The notes beneath the pieces were generated by a model. That model saw only the letters and a program-made list of their open reading frames with translations. It had not been told where the DNA came from and did no database searches. Shown one piece after another: positions 14,767-23,784 of a DNA stretch of 64,000 nucleotides (position 1 is the stretch's first letter; the number at the start of each line of letters is the position of its first letter). This DNA is from Arsenophonus apicola (GTDB taxonomy: Bacteria; Pseudomonadota; Gammaproteobacteria; Enterobacterales; Enterobacteriaceae). A program made the translations under genes and the position numbers. The DNA is taken from positions 1,240,001 through 1,304,000 of the forward strand of contig NZ_CP084222.1 of assembly GCF_020268605.1 (NCBI RefSeq), given 5' to 3'.

Positions 14767-15747
14767 ATGTCAATTAAGAAACTCGAAGATGGTCGCTATG
14801 AAGTGGACATTCGTCCAACTGGCCGCAACGGAAAGCGCGTCAGACGGAAATTTGATAAGAAGTTTGAAGCCGTTAATTATGAACGGTATGTAATGGCTAA
14901 CCACTCGAAAGAATGGACACCGAAGTTGACCGATACCCGCAGGTTAAGCGAAATCGCGCAACAATGGTGGGATTTATTTGGCAAGCACCTCGACCATGGT
15001 CGGGATCAAAAGAACAGAATTAATATGTTTTGTCGTGTGATGTCAGATCCAGAGGTGCCAAAAATAAACAAATCCTTTATATCCCAGTATTGCCAGTTAC
15101 GGGTAGCCCATGGGGTTAAGGCATCGACAATTAATCGTGAAATTACAGCTGTGCGCGGTATTTTTACATATTTAATTGATACCGGCCTCTACCATGGCGA
15201 ACATCCTTTCAGCGGCTATAAAAAGCTGAAAGAACAGGCTACGGAAATGTCATATCTGACTGATGACGATATCAACAGGTTGCTGACTCACCTTAGCGGT
15301 GATAACTATAAAATTGCCGTTCTTTGCCTCAGTACTGGCGCACGATGGAGTGAAGCAATTAGGCTAAAACGGGAACATGTGATTCAAAATAAAATACGAT
15401 TCACATTTACAAAAAACCGTAAGCCCAGAATCGTACCGATCTCTGATAACGTTGCCGGCATGATATGTGACGGAAAGAACGGGCTGTTGTTTCCTGATAT
15501 ATCATATCAGTGTTTCCGGAAAATTTTAAAGGCTGTTAAACCGACGCTACCGAGCGGACAGGCAACACATGTTTTGAGGCATACTTTTGCAACGCATTTT
15601 ATGATGAACGGCGGTAGTATTCTGACGCTACAGCGGTTGCTGGGACATGCTAATTTATCTCAAACGATGACGTATGCACACTTTGCCCCGGATTTTCTAC
15701 AGGATGCAATCAGCCTGAATCCACTGAAAGGGAAATGTCATTTTTAG
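14767..15747 (+). CDS. int: Tyrosine integrase (P2 Int family)
   Basis: A 326-residue integrase (P2 Int is 337). The start MSIKKLEDGRYEVDIRP matches P2 Int and has GGAGGGA upstream; an in-frame upstream start adds 13 unrelated residues. Catalytic residues are visible: Arg in STGARWSEAIRL, the HVLRHTFATH box, LLGHA and the nucleophile Tyr in MTYAHFAPDF. It catalyses integration and, with Cox, excision. The C-terminus ends about a dozen residues earlier than P2 Int. The sequence coding the P2 tail is still present after the stop but in another frame. Confidence 0.95.
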   Translation: MSIKKLEDGRYEVDIRPTGRNGKRVRRKFDKKFEAVNYERYVMANHSKEWTPKLTDTRRLSEIAQQWWDLFGKHLDHGRDQKNRINMFCRVMSDPEVPKINKSFISQYCQLRVAHGVKASTINREITAVRGIFTYLIDTGLYHGEHPFSGYKKLKEQATEMSYLTDDDINRLLTHLSGDNYKIAVLCLSTGARWSEAIRLKREHVIQNKIRFTFTKNRKPRIVPISDNVAGMICDGKNGLLFPDISYQCFRKILKAVKPTLPSGQATHVLRHTFATHFMMNGGSILTLQRLLGHANLSQTMTYAHFAPDFLQDAISLNPLKGKCHF

Positions 15748-15754
15748 ATAAAAG

Positions 15755-15773
15755 TGTCCACACCGTGTCCACA
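15755..15773 (-). other. Probable Int arm-binding sites at the attR side
   Basis: TGTCCACA occurs at 15755-15762 and 15766-15773, 11 bases apart, just after int. Its complement TGTGGACA resembles the arm-type sites that P2 Int binds in attP. With the host terminator of rplY starting at 15860, the core of the right prophage junction should lie between about 15774 and 15859. The core itself cannot be named without the left junction, which is outside the window. Confidence 0.5.
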
Positions 15774-15859
15774 GTCATGCTGTTTAGTGCTCTCTGTTGC
15801 ACCTTGTAGCCCTATGATAACCATATGTTTTTATTGAGGATGCTGATAGAACAGAAACA

Positions 15860-15885
15860 AATAACGCCGCAAAGGCGGCGTTATT
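15860..15885. terminator. rplY terminator hairpin
   Basis: AATAACGCCGC (15860-15870) and GCGGCGTTATT (15875-15885) form a perfect 11-base GC-rich stem with a four-base AAAG loop, 37 bases after the rplY stop on the minus strand. It would also stop transcripts leaving the prophage. Confidence 0.8.
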
Positions 15886-15921
15886 GATGATGGGCTTGAT
15901 AAAAAGCACAATTTTTGGTTA

Positions 15922-16203
15922 TTAAACCCGCAAGAAATCAATATGGGTTAGTTTAGGCTTAAACGGATGGCGTTGAACCGCTTGTACTTTAACTTTGGTT
16001 TTTTTGCCGTCAACCACCAGCGTTAATACTTCATAAAACTCTGGCTTACTTTCTTGGTTGATAACTTCATCATGGTTGAGTTCAATAGAAACAGGTTCTT
16101 GATCACCACCATAGACGATAGCCGGTAATTTGTTATTTTTACGCAGGCGGCGGCTCGCACCCTTACCCTGCTCTTTGCGGATTTCTGCATTAATAGTTAG
16201 CAT
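15922..16203 (-). CDS. rplY: 50S ribosomal protein L25
   Basis: A 93-residue single-domain L25 (E. coli 94), which binds 5S rRNA in the large ribosomal subunit. Family residues: the N-terminal ITINAEIRKEQGKGASRRLR-like stretch (here LTINAEIRKEQGKGASRRLR), KLPAIVYGG, and the C-terminal VQRHPFKPKLTHIDFLRV. It lacks the extra CTC domain, as is usual in Enterobacterales. It lies next to radD as in E. coli. The prophage is inserted on its downstream side, beyond its terminator, so the gene is intact. Confidence 0.97.
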   Translation of the reverse strand: MLTINAEIRKEQGKGASRRLRKNNKLPAIVYGGDQEPVSIELNHDEVINQESKPEFYEVLTLVVDGKKTKVKVQAVQRHPFKPKLTHIDFLRV

Positions 16204-16413
16204 GATTTGTTCTCATAATATAAAAAGGCTCTGCGACAGGCGACCCAGTAGCAGATCCGTTAATAAAAACTTGTTAGTGATTGCTAATCAAGCGGGCGGC
16301 ATTTTAACGAAAAAACCGCTCTACAGCAAATGAAAAAATGACCTAATTTTAGGACATTTATATTCTTTTAAGCAACAACGGCTAGATAGCAAAGAGAAAT
16401 AGAAACCATTATG

Positions 16414-18171
16414 TTAATAGAGGTCGTTAGCCAGACGATACTTTCCATGATAATCAAAAATTTTTTCTCTTATTTGCCAAAACTGGTTTTGTTTACGTGC
16501 GATAACAAAGTTAGGATGACGTAAGCTCGTTTTTTGACGTAGAATGTCGTCTACTGTTTGCCATTGGAAAGGAAGGCCTGGAGCTCGCTGGTGTTGCAAC
16601 AGAAAACGTTGTTCAAAGATTTTGCGCTGAGCCGACGTTGCTAATCGAAATCTTTCTGAGACGTTGCTGCCATCTTCATCATAATAAGTGACTTTTAACC
16701 ATTCTCCTTTCTTATCGTGTCCAGCCGTCAGTTGCATGCCGCCGCAGCGAAGGATCAGTGAATTTTTCAATTTTAACGCCGCTTTTAACATATCATCTGG
16801 ATCAACTAAAATTGCCTGACATTGATGACAACGTCGTGCTGCAATGTCATTTTCAGCATTACAGTCGGGACATTGTTTAAAACGAAAGCGAAATTGACAC
16901 TGTTTTTTTTGTCCATTATGCATTTCTTCCCAGCCTTGGCAGCGACGGCCGTAATGTTCAATTACTTGACCGTCAGGATCGCTTTTCCCCCAGAATAGAT
17001 TGGCAAAATGACAAAGTGGGCAAAAAACTTGAACGGGTACGTTTTGTGGATCATTTTTGGCACTGCCAACTTCTGGCATATAAAGATCATGGGGATTTCC
17101 TGCATAATCAAGAATAATACATTGGCTTTTATTCGGAAATAGTCTTAATCCGCGACCAATTATTTGTTGATAGAGACTGACTGATTCAGTGGGACGTAAA
17201 ATAGCAATCAAATCAACATGAGGAGCATCAAAGCCAGTTGTTAAGACCGATACATTAACTAAATAGCGAATTTTTTGTGCTTTAAACGCATTAATCGTTT
17301 TTTCACGATCCATTGCTGTCGTGTCTGCGCAAATTAATGCTGCTTTGTTATTAGGTAATAATGCCAAAATTTCTTTGGCATGTTCAACAGTAGCGGCGAA
17401 GATCATACAGCCTTGACAGGAACGGGCATATTCGATAATTTGCTTAATAATTAAGGGAGTCACTCTATGCTGACGTTTAATTTCCTGATCTAAGTCAGTG
17501 TGATTAAAAATACCTTCTTGACTTAGGCGCAATTGACTAAAATCGTATTGAATAATCGGCATATCTAGGCGTTTAGGTGGCACAAGGTAATGATTTTTTA
17601 TCATATACCTTAACGGAAGTTCATAAATACAATCACGAAAAAAACAGTTCTCATCGCCTTTTATCATACCATGGTAGTGATACTGATATATCCAGCCTTC
17701 AGACAGACGATAAGGTGTTGCCGTTAATCCTAAAACACATAAATTAGGGTTATTAAGTTGCAATTTTTGTATGATTTGTTGATATTGACCATCGTTATTG
17801 AGACTGATGCGGTGGCATTCATCAATAATTAATAGCGAAAAGGGAGCATTAAAATCAGTTAAATTTTTTGCCACAGATTGTACGCTAGCAAAAATAACTT
17901 TATTTTTATTTTGTTTTTTATTAAGCCCGGCGGCATAAATGTCAGCCGTTAAACCATAGGCCTGATATTTATTATGGTTTTGTTCAACGAGTTCTTTTAC
18001 ATGGGCTAATACTAGTACACGTCCACGGGCCAATCGGGCTAATTCAGCAATCACTAGACTTTTTCCTGCGCCAGTAGGTAATACAATAACCGCCGGTTCT
18101 TTATGGCGGCGAAAATAGTTTATTGCTGCATTAACGGCATCATGTTGATATGGTCTTAGCGTAACGATCAT
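16414..18171 (-). CDS. radD: RadD DNA helicase-like ATPase (YejH)
   Basis: A 585-residue superfamily 2 ATPase matching E. coli RadD (586). It acts in DNA repair after radiation and crosslink damage and stimulates RecA-mediated strand exchange. Motif I is LPTGAGKSLVIAEL near residue 32, motif II is IIDECHR, motif III is LGLTATPYR, and motif VI is QIIGRGLRLF. The C-terminus carries two cysteine clusters (CPLCHF...RRC and CPDCNAENDIAARRCHQC) likely to bind zinc. It keeps the E. coli neighbourhood between rplY and rsuA. Confidence 0.95.
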   Translation of the reverse strand: MIVTLRPYQHDAVNAAINYFRRHKEPAVIVLPTGAGKSLVIAELARLARGRVLVLAHVKELVEQNHNKYQAYGLTADIYAAGLNKKQNKNKVIFASVQSVAKNLTDFNAPFSLLIIDECHRISLNNDGQYQQIIQKLQLNNPNLCVLGLTATPYRLSEGWIYQYHYHGMIKGDENCFFRDCIYELPLRYMIKNHYLVPPKRLDMPIIQYDFSQLRLSQEGIFNHTDLDQEIKRQHRVTPLIIKQIIEYARSCQGCMIFAATVEHAKEILALLPNNKAALICADTTAMDREKTINAFKAQKIRYLVNVSVLTTGFDAPHVDLIAILRPTESVSLYQQIIGRGLRLFPNKSQCIILDYAGNPHDLYMPEVGSAKNDPQNVPVQVFCPLCHFANLFWGKSDPDGQVIEHYGRRCQGWEEMHNGQKKQCQFRFRFKQCPDCNAENDIAARRCHQCQAILVDPDDMLKAALKLKNSLILRCGGMQLTAGHDKKGEWLKVTYYDEDGSNVSERFRLATSAQRKIFEQRFLLQHQRAPGLPFQWQTVDDILRQKTSLRHPNFVIARKQNQFWQIREKIFDYHGKYRLANDLY

Positions 18172-18435
18172 GATTATTAATTAAGATATTAAAATAAATA
18201 ATAAGTAAATTAGCATTTTTCGCTAATTCATGTCGAAGTAATCTATATTAAAAATAAAATCTACTGTAGCAAGCTATATCTTCTCTAACAAGTTATTGAT
18301 ATAATTGATTGCGTTATAGTTATTCACGTTACTTATTGTCTTAATTGTTTTAAAAGCAATTATTGTAATCATCCAATGATTTAGCATAATAATACATATG
18401 CATTCTAACTCTTTCATATAAATTTAAAAATTATG

Positions 18436-19128
18436 ATGCGACTCGATAAGTTTTTATCTCAACAACTAACAATCAGCCGTGGCTTGGTCATGCGAGAATT
18501 ACGAGCAGGAAAAGTTATGGTTAATAATGAAGTAATAAAAACCGGATCTTATCAAATTACATCTGAGATGGTAGTTAGTTATGAAGATGTCGTACTGCAA
18601 CATATTATCGGCCTGCGCTATTTTATGTTGAATAAACCACCAGGATATGTTTGTTCGACGGTAGATAGCGTTAATCCAACAATTTTATCGTTTGTTGATG
18701 AACCAGCTATAACAAAGTTACACATTGCCGGCAGATTAGACATAGATACCACCGGGTTAGTGATTATAACAGATGATGGTAAATGGACACATAAAATGAT
18801 CTCGCCCAAACATCATTGTGAGAAAACTTATCTTGTCACCTTGGCACACCCGATTTCAACTGAGGTAGTGGATAAGTTTTTAACAGGCATATGGTTTAAA
18901 GGAGAAAAATTACCCACAAAACCCGCAAAACTATCGATAGTTTCATCAAAGCAGGTACGTTTGACAATAAGTGAAGGCCGGTATCATCAAGTCAAAAGAA
19001 TGTTTGCAGCGGTGGGTAATCACGTTTATGCACTTCATCGTGAACGCATTGGAGGTATTTATCTTGATCCAGCATTAGAGGCTGGCGAATACCGTTCTTT
19101 AACACAAGAAGAAATCAAAACTATTTAA
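18436..19128 (+). CDS. rsuA: 16S rRNA pseudouridine(516) synthase RsuA
   Basis: A 230-residue protein (E. coli 231) that makes pseudouridine 516 in 16S rRNA. The N-terminal S4-like domain (MRLDKFLSQQLTISRGLVMR) is followed by the catalytic block AGRLDIDTTGLVIITDDG, in which the Asp of RLDIDTTG is the nucleophile, and the C-terminal RLTISEGRYHQVKRMF. The ATG at 18436 aligns with E. coli; the ATG one codon earlier is possible. It lies divergent from radD and just upstream of bcr. Confidence 0.95.
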   Translation: MRLDKFLSQQLTISRGLVMRELRAGKVMVNNEVIKTGSYQITSEMVVSYEDVVLQHIIGLRYFMLNKPPGYVCSTVDSVNPTILSFVDEPAITKLHIAGRLDIDTTGLVIITDDGKWTHKMISPKHHCEKTYLVTLAHPISTEVVDKFLTGIWFKGEKLPTKPAKLSIVSSKQVRLTISEGRYHQVKRMFAAVGNHVYALHRERIGGIYLDPALEAGEYRSLTQEEIKTI

Positions 19129-19166
19129 ATTATATTTTTACTTTCTCGATTTGGGAGTATGTTAGT

Positions 19167-20354
19167 ATGCAACGTCAGCGTTCCTCTTATTTCAGCCTAA
19201 TTTTGATTTTAGGCCTTATATCCATGTTGATGCCATTAGCCATTGACATGTATTTGCCTAGTTTACCATCGATTGCAAAAAGTTTTAATGTTGATACCGG
19301 TCAAGTTCAGATGACCTTAAATAGCTATATTTTCGGTTTTGCAATAGGCCAACTGTTTTATGGTCCGATGGCAGATAGCATAGGTCGAAAGCCCGTGATA
19401 TTAGGCGGTGTGATCATTTTTGCTATTACTTCAGGGATTTGTGCACTCGCTAACAGTATTGAGCAATTTATTTTTGTCCGCTTTTTACAAGGATTATCGG
19501 CGGCGGCAGCAAGTGTTGTCATCACTGCTTTGATGAGAGATATGTTTAGTAGTGATGAATTTTCACGTAGCATGTCTTTCGTTTTGTTAGTCATGACCAT
19601 CGCGCCATTATTAGCACCAATTTTAGGTGGTATGGCAATGATCTGGTTTTCCTGGCATGCTATTTTTTGGATTATATCCATAGCAGCCATCATAGGAGCT
19701 TTATTAGTTACTTTTTTTATTCAAGAAACGTTACCTCAGGAAAAAAGGCAAAAATTTCATTTACGTAATACTATAAAACAAATTCTTACCTTGTTTCGCG
19801 CTAGGCCAGTCTTTTGCTATATTCTTGCTAGTGGGTTTTCGTTTGCTGGGTTGTTTTCATTTTTAAATACCGGGCCATTTGTCTATATTGAATTAAATGG
19901 GGTTTCACCACAGCATTTTGGTTATTATTTTGGCTTAAATATTGTTTTTTTATTTTTACTGACTACGTTGAATAGCCGTTATGTACGCCATTTTGGCGCA
20001 TTGAAAATGTTGCATATTGGCTTAACACTGCAATTCATCATGGGAATGTGGCTGATTTTTAGCACTATATTAAACTTAGGTTTTATTCCAATGATATTTG
20101 GTGTTGCTGTTTATGTTGGTAGTATTGCTATGATATCTTCTAATGCAATGTCAGTCATTTTAGATAATTATCCACATATCGCTGGAACAGTTTCATCTTT
20201 AGTTGGTACAATACGTTTTGGTATCGGCGCATTTTTTGGTTACTTGCTTTCTTGTTTCAAAACAACGACAGCTTGGTCGATGGTAGGATTTATGGGATTA
20301 TGCGTTTTTCTTGCAATGGAGTTTGTTCTGTTAGCTAATTACAGCAAAGACTAA
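19167..20354 (+). CDS. bcr: Bcr/CflA-type drug efflux transporter
   Basis: A 395-residue protein of the major facilitator superfamily with about 12 membrane segments (E. coli Bcr is 396). It is a proton-driven inner-membrane exporter; family substrates include bicyclomycin, sulfonamides and cysteine. The Bcr signatures are present: LAIDMYLPSLPSIAKSF in helix 1, GPMADSIGRKPVILGG in the loop between helices 2 and 3, and RFLQGLSAAAASVV in helix 4. It starts 38 bases after rsuA and is probably co-transcribed, as in E. coli. The frame is intact. Confidence 0.92.
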   Translation: MQRQRSSYFSLILILGLISMLMPLAIDMYLPSLPSIAKSFNVDTGQVQMTLNSYIFGFAIGQLFYGPMADSIGRKPVILGGVIIFAITSGICALANSIEQFIFVRFLQGLSAAAASVVITALMRDMFSSDEFSRSMSFVLLVMTIAPLLAPILGGMAMIWFSWHAIFWIISIAAIIGALLVTFFIQETLPQEKRQKFHLRNTIKQILTLFRARPVFCYILASGFSFAGLFSFLNTGPFVYIELNGVSPQHFGYYFGLNIVFLFLLTTLNSRYVRHFGALKMLHIGLTLQFIMGMWLIFSTILNLGFIPMIFGVAVYVGSIAMISSNAMSVILDNYPHIAGTVSSLVGTIRFGIGAFFGYLLSCFKTTTAWSMVGFMGLCVFLAMEFVLLANYSKD

Positions 20355-20819
20355 TATAATTAGAATTATTATCTATTTAATAAAAAAATAAATTTTATTC
20401 GTGTTATGTTGTTATTTAAATACTCATTTTATTCATATGGACTCAGTATAATTTCTTATCACTAACTTCGATAACAATCACAATTTAGATAGGCTCAATC
20501 CACGAGCCGTTCAATTTATTAAATATTTTATCTTTCATTATTGCTTATTTAAGCTAATTGGTTGATATATGGTTTTATATAAAAAAATCAAATCAAATAT
20601 GATCATTTTACAATTGAAAGATAATATATTTCGTTAAATTTCTTAACATATTTTGTTTTGTTTAAGCTGGATTTTTATATTACAATAACAAAAATTTATC
20701 ATATTAATATGATGTAAAATACCAAGATAAGTATAAAATAGCTTGATAAGTTAGTATGTTAAGTTATTTCTTTACTTAAATAGAAAAATAATATAATTAA
20801 TTAGAATATAGGGTTTTTT
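20355..20819. other. AT-rich gap between bcr and yejG
   Basis: No open frame with a credible start is seen in 465 bases of very AT-rich sequence. It should hold the promoter of yejG. No strong terminator hairpin for bcr was found. Confidence 0.5.
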
Positions 20820-21176
20820 GTGGGTAATTTTAAGTTATCTGTCATTCATCGTTTACCGCAAAATTATCGATGGTTAACAGGGCATATAGGTAAAAAAATC
20901 GAGGTAATGCCTGATAATATATCCAGTTCCAAGTCTAATATATTAATTGGCTTTAAAGTACTTTGCTATGAAATTAGCGATAATTTAGCGGTGTTAAAGC
21001 ATTTAAGTTCAGCTTTAGACGAAATACAAATTGCTAATGATTTGCTTGAATGGCAAGGTCAAATTTGTCTTTTTATTCGTTATGAAGATGAAGGTTTAGC
21101 AACTTGTCATTTTAAAACAGCGGGTGTTGCTATTGCGGAATCAATAACGCTGCCTGCTCGTCCTTATTCTCATTAA
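20820..21176 (+). CDS. yejG: YejG family protein, unknown function
   Basis: A 118-residue protein matching E. coli YejG (114). The conserved start region FKLSVIHRLPQNYRW and the C-terminal TCHFKTAGVAIAESITLP are clear. The start codon is GTG at 20820; no in-frame ATG lies nearby that would keep the conserved N-terminus. YejG is a small cytoplasmic protein found in Enterobacterales and has been linked to aminoglycoside tolerance. It ends four bases before the stop of the convergent mepS gene. Confidence 0.85.
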   Translation: MGNFKLSVIHRLPQNYRWLTGHIGKKIEVMPDNISSSKSNILIGFKVLCYEISDNLAVLKHLSSALDEIQIANDLLEWQGQICLFIRYEDEGLATCHFKTAGVAIAESITLPARPYSH

Positions 21177-21179
21177 ATA

Positions 21180-21725
21180 TTAATAGCTATCGATGATTCG
21201 ACGAGCGGCATAATAACGCTTACTCCAATAATCATCATTTATTGTAGAAACAGTTACACCACTACTTGTTGATGCATGGACAAATTTATCATTACCAATA
21301 TAAATACCGACATGTCGGTTGGTTGGCCCAGTTCTAAAAAAAACCAGATCACCAGGGCGTAAATTTTGTTGTTTAACCCAGTGGCCGGTATATTGTTGTT
21401 CATTTGTTGAGCGAGGTAAATTAACTCCAAATTTCTCACTAAACATACGTTGGGTAAAGGCAGAGCAGTCAATACCTTTCTTAGTTGTACCACCAAAACG
21501 GTAGGCTACACCTCTCCAGTTTGCATACTGCTCTAAAATTTTAGTTTTAATTTCCACATTGCGTACTAATTGTTCAAACTCAACTTGCGATACTTGATAA
21601 AGTGAATTAGATTGTGCTTTATATAGTGACGAATTTGGTGAATTACAAGCGGATAGCAATAGAGTAATGACTAGTGCCGGTGTAGGCTTCATACAGTATT
21701 TCAGTAACGGTTGTAGTTTGACCAT
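21180..21725 (-). CDS. mepS: Murein DD-endopeptidase MepS (Spr), lipoprotein
   Basis: A 181-residue NlpC/P60 peptidase (E. coli 188) that cuts D-Ala-mDAP crosslinks to open the wall for growth. The start MVKLQPLLKYCMKP was chosen because it aligns with E. coli MepS; an in-frame ATG 14 codons upstream spoils the signal peptide. The lipobox is LLSAC. Catalytic residues are Cys in KKGIDCSAF, His in RHVGIYIG and His in FVHASTSSG. It is convergent with yejG. The frame is intact. Confidence 0.95.
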   Translation of the reverse strand: MVKLQPLLKYCMKPTPALVITLLLSACNSPNSSLYKAQSNSLYQVSQVEFEQLVRNVEIKTKILEQYANWRGVAYRFGGTTKKGIDCSAFTQRMFSEKFGVNLPRSTNEQQYTGHWVKQQNLRPGDLVFFRTGPTNRHVGIYIGNDKFVHASTSSGVTVSTINDDYWSKRYYAARRIIDSY

Positions 21726-21767
21726 TATTGATTTATCCCTTGTTATCCATATGTGGATATTTGCCAT

Positions 21768-22625
21768 AAAGTAAATTTGACGATATTTTATTTTTCCTGT
21801 TGAAGGCTAAAATATCAACAATATTGTTAGTTATATAAATGTATATAGCTCAACACCTTTTTCAAATACATTAATATGTTAAACATAAACAAGTTTATAC
21901 AAGGAAATAAAAAATGGCGAGTTTTCTTGTATTAATTTACAAAAAAACAAATTTTTAAATTAAAAAGTAAAGTCGATATTGATAAATTTATTGTAAAAAA
22001 ATCTAATATTTGAGTTAAGTAGACTATTTAAAAATAAAATTATTGGTGATTAGCAATGCAAATTAGCTAATTGATAAAAAAACATGCAAAAATGGTTAAC
22101 AATATTTTATTAATTTATAGTTAGTTCTTTTGTTAAAAGTTTTTATAAAATTGAGTTTGTTATTTAAAATAAATGAGTCTGTTTTCAGTAGCAAAAATTT
22201 TTTAATTATGTATAAATATAAAAATTATCATTTTAAAATTTTGTGTTAATGCGTTGTTTTTTGTTTATTAGTGAATTTTTTGATTTTATAAGTCAGATAG
22301 ATGATATTTATCATTTTAAACTAGTAGTTGAAATGCCTATAGAGTGCTAAATTTAAATAGCAATTAAATTAGAATGATTAGTAAATAATAAAAAAGAGTG
22401 GTAACTTATTATATTTAAACAATAAAATAGTAAATTTATTATCACATAAAAACTATGTTATGCTGAATTTCGTGGTTAACTATATTTTATGTTTCAATCA
22501 GATATTGAGTTATGGTAGTAAATGTAATTTTACTAAATCATTAGCAAATTCAAAGCAATTATTTAATAAAAATATTCAATAGTAGTTTTATATATTGACC
22601 AGGCTTAAACCTCTTATGGTTTTAT
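21768..22625. other. Long AT-rich intergenic region
   Basis: About 860 bases of extremely AT-rich sequence with no credible gene on either strand. There are many short stop-rich frames and no recognisable gene remnant or repeat family. It may be a decayed gene region, but nothing in it shows what it was. Confidence 0.5.
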
Positions 22626-23027
22626 ATGAAAAATATAGCAATGCTCAGCCTAAGGGTTAGAAACCCTATTTATTTAAATAAGAATTTTTTGTTTATACTA
22701 GCATTAATCTTATCAGCACATATCTATAGTGAAACAGATAATGGCGGAGTAATTCATTTTTATGGCGCTATCACTGCACATGCTTATCAAAATATTGTAA
22801 ATGATAATATGTTAGAAACGAATTATTGGCATAAATCTAGCGAAGTGGTAACGCGTGAAGTATGTAAGAATTTATTAATAAAACAGCGGCAAAAATCACT
22901 CGCTAAATATGCTAAAACTCGTTTTTTATGGGTTAATAAAACAAACAGCAGGGCATGCTGGAAATTAGCTATTTTTGATTTTATTTTCAAGTTAATCACT
23001 TTTTTTATTAATATTACTGCTCTTTAA
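22626..23027 (+). CDS. Exported small protein, weakly fimbrial-subunit-like
   Basis: A 133-residue protein with a basic N-terminus and a hydrophobic segment at about residues 20-33 (FLFILALILSAHIYS) that could be a signal peptide. The next residues, DNGGVIHFYGAITAHAY, resemble the start of mature type 1 pilin subunits, in which a cysteine usually follows; here Tyr takes that place. The C-terminus ends in a hydrophobic stretch. No strong ribosome-binding site is seen and the start is uncertain. It may be a truncated or divergent fimbrial-like gene; no chaperone or usher is nearby. Confidence 0.4.
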   Translation: MKNIAMLSLRVRNPIYLNKNFLFILALILSAHIYSETDNGGVIHFYGAITAHAYQNIVNDNMLETNYWHKSSEVVTREVCKNLLIKQRQKSLAKYAKTRFLWVNKTNSRACWKLAIFDFIFKLITFFINITAL

Positions 23028-23060
23028 TTAAGAGCAGCCATTGTTTAAATTTTATCCATT

Positions 23061-23633
23061 TTAGTCACAACGCCCCATATAACGGCGCTCTGCAATGTGG
23101 ATGCGAATTTTTTCGCCGATTGATAATTATTCGGGAACTGGTATTATTAGCCCAGTTGCCATCTTGGCAGGTTTTGTTCTTGCATTGGCTGATGCCCCTT
23201 TAATACTCGGTGCTGTTTCTACAATGAACATATCAACAGTTTGAGGAAGTTGTAATGCAATAGCTTGGTTATTTATTACTAAAACTTGCAAACCAGGGAT
23301 CCCTGAGTCAGTAAAGAATAAAAGTTCTTCTTCTATATCTGTTTTTTTAAAATTGTAGAGAGTGAAATCTTCATTATCCATAAATATATATTCATCAGCA
23401 TCAACATAAGAAAAACTTACTGCCCGATGAGTTAAGTGGATTGTTTCAAGATTATCATCGCCTTTAAAACGTTCTTCAACTTTTTGTCCGGTTTTAATAT
23501 CAGTAAAACGCATTTTGTAGAGGGTGCTGGCGCCTCGTGCACTTGGTGTTTGAATATCAATATCTTTTACTAATAGCAACTTGCCATTTAAGTTTACTGC
23601 ATAGCCTCGTTTTATTTCATTGGCTTTAGCCAT
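23061..23633 (-). pseudogene. efpL: Elongation factor P-like protein EfpL (YeiP) with in-frame TAA
   Basis: Ignoring one TAA (23127-23129) the frame is exactly 190 codons, the length of E. coli YeiP, with KOW, central OB and C-terminal OB domains. EfpL relieves ribosome stalling at proline-rich and related sites. The loop residues ARGAST replace the lysine loop of EF-P. The TAA follows VPE where other members have Tyr, and the next 21 codons (LSIGEKIRIHIAERRYMG...) are conserved to the natural stop. The product would be 168 residues and lack the last strands of domain III. The start MAKANEIKRG is preferred to one five codons upstream. Confidence 0.8.
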
Positions 23634-23722
23634 ATGAATTCCTTTCATTAGGTAATAATAATTTTAATTTTATTATAAAATTGCCTGCAATTAGAATACA
23701 AAGTAATGCTTAGTTCCCATTT

Positions 23723-23756
23723 GCCTCATGACAACTAGGATCACCTAGTATGAGGC
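23723..23756. repeat. Palindromic hairpin between efpL and mtr
   Basis: GCCTCAT (23723-23729) pairs with ATGAGGC (23750-23756), and the inner CTAGG (23735-23739) with CCTAG (23744-23748). It lies just downstream of mtr on the minus strand. No T-run follows, so it is not a standard terminator; it may protect the 3' end of the mtr mRNA. Confidence 0.5.
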
Positions 23757-23784
23757 GTTGGAATTAATCTAAGCAAGGGTGATA

